This document shows positions 39,535 through 49,927 of a DNA stretch of 64,000 nt, in pieces; the first letter of the stretch is position 1; each line of letters starts with the position of its first letter. Below the pieces are notes generated by a model. The model was not told the DNA's origin, did not search any database, and saw only the letters and a list, made by a program, of their open reading frames with translations. Source of the stretch: VAZQ01 sp963816745. Lineage in GTDB: Bacteria > Pseudomonadota > Alphaproteobacteria > Rhizobiales > Xanthobacteraceae. Both the position numbers and the translations under genes were made by a program. The stretch spans positions 248,001 to 312,000 of the forward strand of contig CAWFLQ010000013.1 in assembly GCA_963816745.1 (NCBI GenBank), read 5' to 3'.

Positions 39535-42500
39535 ATGCCGGTTTGTCGTCGGCAGTACTATGTCGTGCGGGAAATTGTACATCTTTTTGCATGTGAAATA
39601 GGTGCGTTGCGCCGCCGTTGGCTCGATCGGGCCGTCGCATTTCTCGTAACGGCATTTTTCCTATCGCTGTTGGCTGCTGTGCCGGCAATAGCCGACTGCC
39701 AACCCGCTTCGCCCGTGAGCGGCCAGACCGTCACCTGCAGCGGCACCGACAACGACGGCTTCCAGGCCGGCGGCGGGGTGAACCAGCTTACGGTCAACGT
39801 GCAGACCGGCGCCACGGTCAACAATCTTGGCGCTATCGCAATCGGGGTGAACGACCTCAACACCGTCACGAACAACGGCGCCGTCAATGCCGGCGACGAT
39901 GGGACGGGCATTTCCGCCGGAAACAACAACACCATCACCAACGCGGCGACCGGCACGATCACGGTCGGTAATTTCGTCAGCGTCGGCGCGTTCGGCATCG
40001 TGATGGGCGACAACAACACGTTGATCAATCTTGGCGCAATCCAGGTCGGGACAGGGGGGTGCGGCTGCGACGTCGGCGCCATTGTGGCCGGCAACGGCAA
40101 CACCATCACCAATGCCGGGCCGATCACCGGCGGTGATTTCGCCTTCGGCATTCAGGTCGGTGACGGCAACACCGTCACCAACAGCGGCGCCATCAGCATG
40201 GGCCTGGGGGGCTCCGGCATCACCGGCGGAGACAACAATACGATCACGAACGCCGCCGGCGGAAGCATCACGGTCGGCGATTCGCCCGGCTTCGGCTCGG
40301 CCGGCATCGCGGTGCTGGACAACAACATCATCAACAATCTGGGCACGATCCAGGTGGGATCGACCCCGGGCTTCGGCTTTCCCGCGAGCGGCATCATCGC
40401 GGACAGCGGCAACACCATCACCAATGTCGGTGCGATAATCGGTGGCGACTTAGCCGCCGGCATTTTTGCTCAAGGCATCAACAACACCATCACCAATCGT
40501 GGCGCGATCACGATGGGGCGGGACAGCGTCGGCATCTCTGCCGGCGACGGCAGCACCATCACCAACGCGGCGACCGGCATCATCACGGTCGGTGACGCCA
40601 GCAGCTTCGTCTCGTTCGGCATCACGGCGTTCGACAACAACATCATCACCAATCTCGGCCAGATCGTCGTGGGCGCGTCCTGCGGCTGCTCGCCCAATGC
40701 CGGCATCGATGCCGGCGACGGGAACACGATCGTGAACGGCGGCTCGATCACGGTCGCCGAGGGGGGCACCGGCATCGTCGCGCGCGACAACAACACGATT
40801 ACCAACACCGGCAACATCACCGTCGCGAATTTCGGCCTCGGTATCGACGCACGCGACGGCAATACCATTGTCAATAACGGCACCGTCAGGGTCGGGGACA
40901 TGAGCGCGGGCGTCCAACTCGCCAGCGACAACGTCTTCACCAACAACGGAACCGTCCGTGCCGGCGCCTTCGGTGCCAGCGTGGTCGCCTGCTTCTGCGA
41001 TCAGAACAACACGGTGATCAACAACGGCACGCTCGATGGCCAGATCTCGCTCGAGGGGTCGGGCCACAGCGTCACCAATAACGGCCTGATCACGGTCACC
41101 GCCCCGGGCTCGCCGGTCGGCGCTCCCCATCTCATCGAGGGAGCTTTCACGCAAACAGCGGCAGGCACGCTGGCATTGCGGGTAGATAATACGGGTGCGA
41201 GCGACACGCTCACGGTCACCACCGCCAATCTCGGCGGCACCTTGCGCGCGACCGTGCAGCCCGGCCTCTACGGCGCCTCGACGTTCTATGCCGGCGTGGT
41301 CACGGCCACCGATCCGATCATCGCGACCTTCGCGCAGACCACCACGTCCTCGGCGTTCTTCACCGCGACCGCCACGTACAACCCGAATTCGGTCGATCTC
41401 ACGCTCAACCGCGTGCCTTTCGGCGCGGTGGCGGGCGCGACCCAGAACCAGCGCAATGTCGGCAACTACCTCGAGCAGAACTACTCGACCAGCCTGACCG
41501 GCAACGCCGCGACCTTCTTCGCCGCGCTGCTGCAGTCGCCCTCGCTCGGCGTGCTCGACCAGCTGTCCGGCGCGGGCACGACAGGCGCGCAGCACGGCGC
41601 ATTCAGCGCCGGCACCATGTTCAACAAGGCGATGACGGACCAGGTGTGGAGCTGGCTCGGCGGCGGCGGGCTCGGGACGAACGACCTCAATCCCGAGAGC
41701 ACGTTGCTGCAATATGCCGCCGGCAGCAAGAAGCCGGCTCGCCCCGAATACAAGGCCTTTGCCGCCATCCGTCCGGAGAGCGGCGCGTTCCGGCCCCAGC
41801 AATGGCGCGCCTGGGCGACCGCCTTCGGCGGCTCGCAGTCGTTGCGCGGCGATGCGATCGTCGGCAGCCCCGACGCGGGCAACCGGACCTTCGGCGGGGC
41901 CGGGGGCTTCGACTATCAGGTCAGCCCCAACCTGCTGCTCGGCTTTGCCGCCGCCGGGACATCGACCGAATTCTCCGCGTCGGGTCTTGCGACCAGCGGC
42001 CGGCTCGAGGCTGGCCATCTCGGCGTCTACGGCGCCTATCGCTGGGGCGCGACCCATGTGGCCGGCACGCTCAGCTACAGCCATTTCGAAAATGACACGA
42101 ACCGGCTGATCAGCGGCGTTGGCCCCACGGAAGCTGCGAAAGGCCAGTTCGGCAGCGACCAATTCGGCGGACGGCTGCAGGTCGGCCACAAATTTACGTT
42201 CGACCGCTTCGCGGTGACGCCGTTCGCGGCAGTCCAGTATCTGCAGTTGTGGCAGCGCGCCTATACGGAGGCGAGCAGCGCGGGGTTCGGCGTTCCCGGC
42301 ATCCTCGGCTTGAGCTTCCAGTCGCGCACGGTCTCGTCGCTGCCGACGTTCCTGGGCGCCGAGATCAACACCCGCATTGCGGTTGCTCACGATGCAGTAT
42401 GGGCGCCGTACGTGCGGGCGTCCTGGGTGCACGAATTCATGCCGGATCGGACTGTCGCCGCTGCGATGGGCATTCTGCCCACGGGCACATTCATCGTTGA

Positions 42501-42654
42501 CGGTCCGCGCGCGGCGCGCGACGCCGCGCGGATCGAGGCCGGATCGAACTTCTACGTGACCAAGAACATCGCCATCTTCGGCAACTTCGTCGGCGAGTAT
42601 TCCGGCCATACCTCCAGCAATGCCGGCAACGGCGGCATTCGGGTGATTTGGTAG
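39535..42654 (+). CDS. Autotransporter with NTITN-repeat passenger
   Basis: A 1039-residue type V secretion protein. The N-terminus has an extended signal region (RAVAFLVTAFFLSLLAAVPA). The passenger, about residues 60-560, is built of short repeats centred on NTITN / NTITNAGTI-like strands, expected to form a beta-helix. The C-terminal ~280 residues form the translocating barrel (WRAWATAFGGSQSLRGDAIV, GRLEAGHLGVYGAYRWG) and end in an aromatic residue (GGIRVIW), as needed for outer-membrane insertion. It probably exposes an adhesin-like stalk. The upstream start at 39535 may be too long; internal starts are possible. Confidence 0.88.
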   Translation: MPVCRRQYYVVREIVHLFACEIGALRRRWLDRAVAFLVTAFFLSLLAAVPAIADCQPASPVSGQTVTCSGTDNDGFQAGGGVNQLTVNVQTGATVNNLGAIAIGVNDLNTVTNNGAVNAGDDGTGISAGNNNTITNAATGTITVGNFVSVGAFGIVMGDNNTLINLGAIQVGTGGCGCDVGAIVAGNGNTITNAGPITGGDFAFGIQVGDGNTVTNSGAISMGLGGSGITGGDNNTITNAAGGSITVGDSPGFGSAGIAVLDNNIINNLGTIQVGSTPGFGFPASGIIADSGNTITNVGAIIGGDLAAGIFAQGINNTITNRGAITMGRDSVGISAGDGSTITNAATGIITVGDASSFVSFGITAFDNNIITNLGQIVVGASCGCSPNAGIDAGDGNTIVNGGSITVAEGGTGIVARDNNTITNTGNITVANFGLGIDARDGNTIVNNGTVRVGDMSAGVQLASDNVFTNNGTVRAGAFGASVVACFCDQNNTVINNGTLDGQISLEGSGHSVTNNGLITVTAPGSPVGAPHLIEGAFTQTAAGTLALRVDNTGASDTLTVTTANLGGTLRATVQPGLYGASTFYAGVVTATDPIIATFAQTTTSSAFFTATATYNPNSVDLTLNRVPFGAVAGATQNQRNVGNYLEQNYSTSLTGNAATFFAALLQSPSLGVLDQLSGAGTTGAQHGAFSAGTMFNKAMTDQVWSWLGGGGLGTNDLNPESTLLQYAAGSKKPARPEYKAFAAIRPESGAFRPQQWRAWATAFGGSQSLRGDAIVGSPDAGNRTFGGAGGFDYQVSPNLLLGFAAAGTSTEFSASGLATSGRLEAGHLGVYGAYRWGATHVAGTLSYSHFENDTNRLISGVGPTEAAKGQFGSDQFGGRLQVGHKFTFDRFAVTPFAAVQYLQLWQRAYTEASSAGFGVPGILGLSFQSRTVSSLPTFLGAEINTRIAVAHDAVWAPYVRASWVHEFMPDRTVAAAMGILPTGTFIVDGPRAARDAARIEAGSNFYVTKNIAIFGNFVGEYSGHTSSNAGNGGIRVIW

Positions 42655-43376
42655 TCCGCCTACGATATGAATTTATTATTGACTACATATCGCATCTAAG
42701 ATAAGGATTCGCTTGCCTTGCTCATCGAGGGGCGTCTTCCGGAGACGGTCCATAGGCGGAGCAAGGTGTGGCGTCCCGCGATGCGGCTCGTAACCGCAGC
42801 CCCGGGAGGTCCGGGGCACCGCCCGCCAGGCACTACGACCTGGCTGCGAGGAGCTCGCTGCACGGGTTGCGGAGGATAATTCCGCAGACGGAAGCGCGGC
42901 CCCCGGCCACAAATCGCCACGGTGGAGCGCCGAGAGGCGCGCGTCCCGCGTCATGGGACGCAGGGTGCTTCGCAAGCACCCGGACGTGCCGCGTCATGGT
43001 GCGTCCAACCGGGTGCCGCTGCACCCGGGCGCCTGTCGGCGCTCCGCCCACCCCTCAAGGTGGGAGATTGCCGAAGCCTGCGAAGGCGGGATTCAATTTC
43101 ACGACCCGGGCGCAATCGCGCCGCGGGAACGGATGCGGCTGTTTGACATTGTGAGACACGAATCAGATCTCCATCGGCCTCATGCTGAGGAGCATCGTCG
43201 CGCGAACGTGCACTTGCGGTTCGGCACACTCGACTGCGCGGCGATGCGTCTCGAAGCATGGGCCGCGGCACGCGCCGGGCCGCCCCGCCCTTCGAGACGA
43301 CCGCACGCGAGTGCGTGCGGTCTCCTCAGGACGAGGGCAGACAGGCAGCTCAGGGCGAGGGCGGGGAGGGCGCGCC
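42655..43376. other. Repeat-bearing intergenic region
   Basis: About 720 bases without a supported gene. It holds small palindromes (GGTGCTTCGCAAGCACC at 42965, GGGTGCCGCTGCACCC near 43012) and, at 43178-43350, the paired blocks CTCATGCTGAGGAGC, GCGTCTCGAAGCATGG, CCCTTCGAGACGACCGC and GTCTCCTCAGGACGAGG, which form the extended inverted repeat common between genes in this bacterial group. Confidence 0.65.
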
Positions 43377-44406
43377 CTACGTCAGCGTGAAGCTCAACTC
43401 GCCGAGCTTCTCGATCGAGGTGACGACCTTGTCGCCGGCCTTGAGCCAGGCCTGCTTGTCCTTGGGATAGCCGGCGATCACGCCCTCCGGCGTGCCGGTG
43501 AAGATCATGTCGCCGGGCCGCAGCGTAAAATATTTCGAGCTGTAGCTGACGAGCTGTTTGCAGTTGAACACCATGTCGGACGTGTTCGAGGACTGCCTGA
43601 TCTCGCCGTTCACCCGGCACTCGATCTTGAGATTGTCGCCGTCGGCGAGGTCGGCGGTGACCAGCCACGGCCCCACCGGCGCCGAGCCGTCGAGGCTCTT
43701 GCCGATCAGCCATTGCGTCGATCGACGCTGCAGGTCGCGGGCGGTGAAGTCGTTGCCGGTGGCATAGCCGAAGATGTAGTTCGCGCGCGTCCGCCTCGCT
43801 GACATTGCGCGCGGTCCGCCCGATCACGATCACCAGCTCGGCTTCGTAGTCGAACTGGACGCCGTCGGTCTCCGTCACGCCGACGGTGCCGCCGTGACTG
43901 TTGAGCGCGGTGTTGTACTTGCTGAACAGCACCGGCATCTTGGGGACCTGCGCATTCATCTCGGCGATGTGCTTGCGGTAGTTGAGCCCGATGCAGATGA
44001 TCTTTTCCGGGTTGGTCACGCACGGCCCGAACGTGGCCTTGTCGACGGCGACGAAGTAGCGGTCGGCGGACGCGCTGGCGCGCGCCTTGTCGGCGAGACG
44101 CTTGAGCCCGTTGATGTCGCCCTGGCCCTTGAAGACCGCGTCGATGGTGGTCGGGGCGCCCTCGCGGAAGTCACGCTCGGCGGCGGTGACATCCAAAATG
44201 CCGCGGTCGGTGCGAAGGCCAAGTCCGAGCCCGTCCGGCCGTCGCAGCGTGGCGAACGTCATGCCTTTCGGCATCTCCTTCGGCTCGGTCGCGCCCGCAG
44301 CCGTCTGCGCAACGGCATCGGTGCTCCCCGTCAGGCTCGCTCCCGTCATCGCGGCCATGCCGACGAGGCCGCTGGTCTTGAGAAACGTTCTGCGATCGTG
44401 GGTCAT
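43377..44406 (-). CDS. Tat-exported fumarylacetoacetate hydrolase-family protein (one frame break)
   Basis: A protein of about 343 residues with an N-terminal twin-arginine signal (THDRRTFLKTSGLVGMAAMT), then a FAH domain: IICIGLNYRKHIAEMN, FSKYNTALNSHGGTVGV, the acidic metal site FDYEAELVIVIG, and in the second frame GYATGNDFTARDLQ, TPEGVIAGY. The break at about 43793 is repaired by one GC pair in the run GACGCGCGCG, giving EADARANYIFGYATGND. FAH proteins hydrolyse or decarboxylate acyl-pyruvate-type substrates; export by Tat is unusual. No obvious pathway neighbour. Confidence 0.82.
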
Positions 44407-44704
44407 TGGGTCGCCTCCCGTGTGATGCCGGCGTCGTTGATCGGCGCGGCTTGTGGGTATTCTAGCTCATTTTGCGGTCGGCGTTTTGACGGGGAATGGC
44501 GAGCCTGTGCAGACATTTGCGTAAAATTCCGGTGGCCGGAAAATCGTTTCCCGGTCAGACATTTAGGCGAGGTCGTCCAGGGCCGCAGGCGATCGGCGCG
44601 AGCCATCGGCGGAGGTAGCTTGGTCACGACCTCGACATGTTTTGCCGTTCATCTTTGCAATGCCCCCGTTCGGATTCCCCCGCCGACGGGAATGGAGGTC
44701 CCCC

Positions 44705-47700
44705 ATGCTCGCGTTCGTTCGCGCTGCCTTCGCAGCTGCGCTCGTCCTGCTGTTGTCCGCTCCCAGCATCGCCGCCGACAAGCCCTTCAAGCGCGACGAT
44801 CTCGCCGATGCGGCGATCAAGCTCGAAGCCCAGATCAAGGCCGAAGCCGGCCAGGTGACCAAGCCCGCCGCCGCGCTGCGGCGCGAGGCCGACGCCGCCT
44901 TCCAGCGCAACGATTTCCGCAGCGGCATGCAGATCCTCGGGCAGATCGTGGCGGTCGCGCCCGACGACAGCGCCAACTGGCTGCGCCTCGCCAAGACCGT
45001 GCTGCAGATCCGGCCGAGCAACGACCGCGAGACGCACCCTGCTGCTCGAGCGCGCCGCGACCGCCGCCTATATCGCCTATCAGCGCTCCGGCAAGCCGCC
45101 GAGGAGGCCGAGAGCCTGGTCGTGATCGCGCGCACCTACGCCGATCGCTCGGTGTGGCGTCCGGCGCTCGATGCGCTGCGCATCTCGCTCGACCTGCGCG
45201 AGGTCGCCGAGGTGCGGCAGCAATACGAGCGCCTGCGCGAAGACGCACGGCTTCCGGCTGCTCGACTACACCGTCGACGCGGACGCGGCCTCGCCGCGCG
45301 TCTGCTTCCAGTTCTCCGAGGACCTGCCGGGCAAGCGCACCGATTTCTCGCCGTTCGTCGCCGTCGCCGGCCAGGACAAGCCGGCGCTCTCGGCGCAGGA
45401 CCGGCAGCTCTGCGTCGAGGGCCTCAAGCACGGCGAGCGCTACAGCATCACGCTGCGCGCCGGCATTCCCTCGCTGGTGAAGGAGACGCTGTCGAAGTCG
45501 GCCGACTTCAACATCTATGTGCGCGACCGCAAGCCGTTCGTGCGCTTCACCGGCAAGGCCTATGTGCTGCCGCGCACCGGCCAGCGCGGCATCCCGGTGG
45601 TCAGCGTCAACACCACGGCGGTGGCGCTCGAAATCTACCGCATCGGCGACCGCAACCTGCTCGAGACCGTGGTCGGACGCGATTTCCAGCGCAATCTCGA
45701 CCGCTACGACCTCGAGCCGCTTGACCGAGGAGCGCGGCTCCAGGTCTGGAAAGGCGAGATGACGGTCGAGCAGACGCTCAACACCGACGTCACCACCGCC
45801 TTCCCGGTCGACCGAGGCGATCGGCACGCTCGCGCCCGGCGTCTACGTGATGGTGGCGGAGGCCGCCGGCGCGCTCAAGCGACGAATTCGACGCGCTCGC
45901 GACCCAGTGGTTCATCGTCTCCGATCTCGGGCTGACCGCGTTCTCCGGCAACGACGGCATCCACGCCTTCGTGCATTCGCTCGAAACCACCCAGCCGCAA
46001 GGCACGGTCGAGGTCCGGCTGCTCTCGCGCAGCCAACGAGGTGCTCGCCACGCAAGCGCACCAGCGACACCGGCCACGTGCAGTTCGAGGCCAATCTGAC
46101 GCGCGGCGAAGGCGCGCTGGCGCCGGCGATGCTGATCGCGAGCGACACCAAGGGCGACTACGCCTTCCTGAACCTCAAGGCGCCGGCCTTCGATCTCAGC
46201 GATCGCGGCGTGTCCGGCCGCGCGGTGCCGGCCGGCCTCGATGCCTTCGTCTATACCGAGCGCGGCGTCTACCGCTCCGGCGAGACCGTGCAGGTGACGA
46301 CGCTGCTGCGCGACGGCCAGGGCATCGCCGCGCTCAACGTGCCGCTCACGCTCGTGGTCGAGCGGCCGGACGGCGTCGAATACCGCCGCACCGTCGTGCC
46401 CGATCAGGGCGTGGGCGGACGCGCGCTGTCGGTGCCGCTGGTGTCGTCGGCTCCGACCGGCACCTGGCGCGTGCGCGCCTTCACCGATCCGAAGCGCCCG
46501 CCGGTCGGCGAGGCGACCTTCATGGTCGAGGACTACGTGCCCGACCGGCTCGAATTCGATCTCGCCTCGAAGGCCAAGGGCATCTCCAAGGCGAGCCCGG
46601 CCGAGATCACCGTCGACGGCCGCTATCTCTACGGCGCGCCGGCCGCCAAGCTCGAGCTCGAAGGCGAGGTGATCGTCGCGCCGGCGAGCGAGCGGCCGGG
46701 CTTTGCCGGCTACCAGTTCGGCCTCACCGACGAGGAGGTCGAGACCGCCCGCCAGCCGCTCGAAGACCTGCCGGAGACCGATGCCAACGGCAAGGCCAAG
46801 TTTCCCGTGACGCTCGACAAGCAGCCGGCGACGACGCGTCCGCTCGAGGCGCAAGTCATCGTGCGCATGGCCGAGCCGGGCGGCCGCGCGGTCGAGCGCA
46901 AGCTCACGCTGCCGGTGACGCCGGCCGGCCCGATGATCGGCGTCAAGCCGCTGTTCTCCGGCCGCTCGCTCGGCGAGGGCGAGAACGCGAGCTTCGACGT
47001 GATCGTCGCGTCGCCCGACGGCACGTCGCTCGCGCGCACGGCTGCGCTACGAGCTGCTCAAGGTCGAGACCAGGTATCAATGGTATCGCCGCGACGGCGT
47101 CTGGGACTTCGAGCCGGTGAAGACGACGAAGCGCGTCGCCGACGGGCAGATCGACGTCGCCGCCGACACGCCGGCGCGCATCTCGATGCCGGTGCAGTGG
47201 GGCCGCTATCGCCTGGAAGTGTCGACCGGCGACCGCAACGGGCCGGTGACCTCGATCGGCTTCGACGCCGGCTGGTATGCCGAGGCGAGCGCCGACACGC
47301 CGGACCTGCTCGAGATCGCGCTCGACAAGCCGGAATACGCGCCCGGCGACAGCATGACGGTCGCGGTGACCGCGCGCACCGCCGGCAAGGTGACGCTCAA
47401 CGTGATCGGCGACCGGCTCATCTCCACGGTCACGCAGGACGTGCCGGCCGGCACCGCGCGGCTGCGCGTTCCGGTCGGCAACGACTGGGGCAGCGGCGCC
47501 TATGTGGTCGCGACGCTGCGCCGGCCGCTCGACGCACAAGCCGAACGCATGCCCGGCCGCGCCATCGGCGTGCAGTGGTTCTCGGTCAACCGCAAGGCAC
47601 GCACGCTCGCGCTCGACATGAGCCTGCCGCAGCTGCTGCGCCCGAACAGCGCGCTGCGCATCCCGGTCAAGGTCGGCGGGCTCAGCCCCGGCGAGGAGGC

Positions 47701-49926
47701 GCGCATCGTCGTCGCCGCGGTCGATGTCGGCATCCTCAACCTGACCGACTACAAGCCGCCGGCGCCCGACGACTATTACCTCGGCCAGCGCCGGCTCACC
47801 GCCGACATCCGCGACCTCTACGGCCAGCTCATCGACGGCATGCAGGGCACGCGCGGCCAGATCAGGACCGGCGGCGACGCGGGCGCGGCCGAGCTGCAGG
47901 GCTCGCCGCCCACGCAGAAGCCGCTCGCGCTCTATTCCGGCATCGTCACGGTCAAGCCCGACGGCACCGCGGAGGTCGTCTTCGACATCCCGGATTTCGC
48001 CGGCACCGCGCGCGTGATGGCGGTGGCCTGGTCGAAGGACAAGGTCGGCCGCGCCGCGCGGCGACGTCACCATCCGCGATCCGGTGGTGCTCACCGCGAC
48101 GCTGCCGCGCTTCCTGCTCAACGGCGATCGCGGCACCATGCATCTCGACCTCGACAACGTCGAAGGCCCGGCCGGCGACTACCGGCTGGAGGTCGAAGAG
48201 CGAAGGCGTCAACGTCGTCGGCAATGCCGCGCCGCAGACGCTCAGGCTCGCCGCCAAGCAGCGCAGCTCCGTCACGCTGCCGCTGACGGCGGCCGCCGCC
48301 GGCACGTCGCCGCGTCGATCGTGCGCGTCAGCGGGCCGGGCGGCTTCGCGCTCGAGCGCAGCTACGCGCTCGCGGTGCAAGCCGGCGACCCAGATCCTCG
48401 CGCGCCGCACCGTCAAGCCGCTCGCCAAGGGCGAAAGCCTCACGCTGTCGAGCGACCTGTTCGCCGATCTCGTGCCGGGAAGCGGAAGCGTCGCGCTCTC
48501 GGTCGGCCTCTCGACCGCGCTCGATGCCGCGGCGCTGCTGGCGGCGCTCGACCGCTATCCGTTCGGCTGCTCGGAGCAGATCACCAGCCGCGCGTTGCCG
48601 CTGCTCTACGTCAACGATCTCGCGAGCGACCGCGCATCTCGCGCTCGACACCGCGGTCGACCAGCGCATCCGCGACTCGATCGACCGGCTGCTGGCGCGC
48701 CAGGGCTCGAACGGCTCGTTCGGGCTGTGGTCGGCGGGCGGCGACGACGTCTGGCTCGACTCCTACGTCACCGACTTCCTGACGCGGGCGCGCGAGCGCG
48801 GCTTCGCCGTGCCCGACATCGGCTTCAAGCTCGCGCTCGACCGGCTGCGCAACTTCGTCGGCAACGCGCGACGGAGCCCGCGAAGAACGGCGGCCGCAAT
48901 CTCGCCTATGCGCTCTATGTGCTGGCGCGCAACGGCGCGGCGCCGGTCGGCGACCTGCGCTACTTCGCCGACACCAAGCTCGATGCGATCGCCACCCCGA
49001 TCGCCAAGGCGCAGATCGCCGCGGCGCTCGGCATGCTCGGCGACCGCGCGCGCGCCGAGCGCGTCTATGCCGCGGCGCTGGCGTCGATCGCGCCGCAGCC
49101 CGGCGCTCGACTACGGCCGCAGCGACTACGGCTCGGTGCTGCGCGATGCGGCGGCGCTGGTGACGCTCGCCTCCGAAGGCGGCGCCCCGCGTGCGACCAT
49201 CACCGGCGCGGTCGAGCGGGTCGAGGCGGCGCGCGACCTCACGCCCTACACCTCGACGCAGGAGAACGCGTGGATGGTGCTCGCGGCGCGCGCGCTCGCG
49301 AAGGACGCGCAGACGGTCTCGCTCGAGGTCGGCGGCGAGAAGACGCAAGGCGCGCTCAACCGCAATCTGCGGCCGAGCGACCTGCAGCAGCCGCTGAAGG
49401 TGACCAACACCGGCGAGGGCACGCGTGCAGGCCGTCGTCACGGTGTCGGGCGCGCCGATCGTGCCGGAGCCGGCGGCCGAGAAGGGCTTCAAGATCGAGC
49501 GCAAGTACTACACGCTCGCCGGCAAGCCCGCCGATCCGGCCAAGGCGCAAGCAGAACGAGCGCTTCGCCGTGGTGCTCAAGATCACCGAGCCGCAGCCGC
49601 AGTTCGGCCGGCTCATCGTCGCCGACTATCTGCCGGCCGGCTTCGAGATCGACAATCCGCGGCTCGTGTCCTCGGGCGACACCGGCACGCTCGCCTGGAT
49701 CGAGGACGCCCAGGAGCCGGTGAACTCCGAGTTCCGCGACGACCGCTTCAGCGCGGCGTTCGAGCGCAAGGCGGGCGATCCGTCCGTGTTCACGGTCGCC
49801 TATGTGGTGCGCGCGGTCTCGCCCGGCCGCTACGTGCATCCGCAGGCCTATGTGGAGGACATGTACCGGCCCGACCGCTTCGGCCGCACCGCCACCGGCG
49901 CGATCGAGGTGACGGCGGCGAAGTGA
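44705..49926 (+). CDS. Bacterial alpha-2-macroglobulin, thioester type (many frame breaks)
   Basis: A large periplasmic protein of roughly 1750 residues once about seventeen frame breaks are repaired. Signal peptide RAAFAAALVLLLSAPSIAA; macroglobulin segments such as YTERGVYRSGETVQVTTLL, ATFMVEDYVPDRLEFDL, DTPARISMPVQWGRY, PDFAGTARVMAVAW; the thioester loop FGCSEQITSRALPLLY with CxEQ; and a receptor-like C-terminal region (RLIVADYLPAGFEIDNPRL). It traps proteases that reach the periplasm, and typically works with PBP1C, here encoded one base downstream. GGAGG precedes the ATG. No lipobox is seen, so a soluble or signal-anchored form is likely. Most breaks repair by adding GC in GCGC runs. Confidence 0.87.
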
Positions 49927-49927
49927 G

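Noticed and set aside
39900..41000. Regularly spaced repeats resembling a CRISPR array
   Set aside because: The repeats are degenerate, lie in one long coding frame and encode NTITN units of an autotransporter; no cas genes occur.
40450..42609. A 719-codon antisense open frame under the autotransporter
   Set aside because: It mirrors the GC-rich codon structure of the sense gene, has arginine/alanine-rich shadow composition and no family-like sequence or ribosome-binding site.
45847..49926. A single 1359-codon frame and several other long frames as separate genes
   Set aside because: Each holds only stretches of macroglobulin sequence; recognisable segments hop among three frames, so they are one gene with frame breaks.
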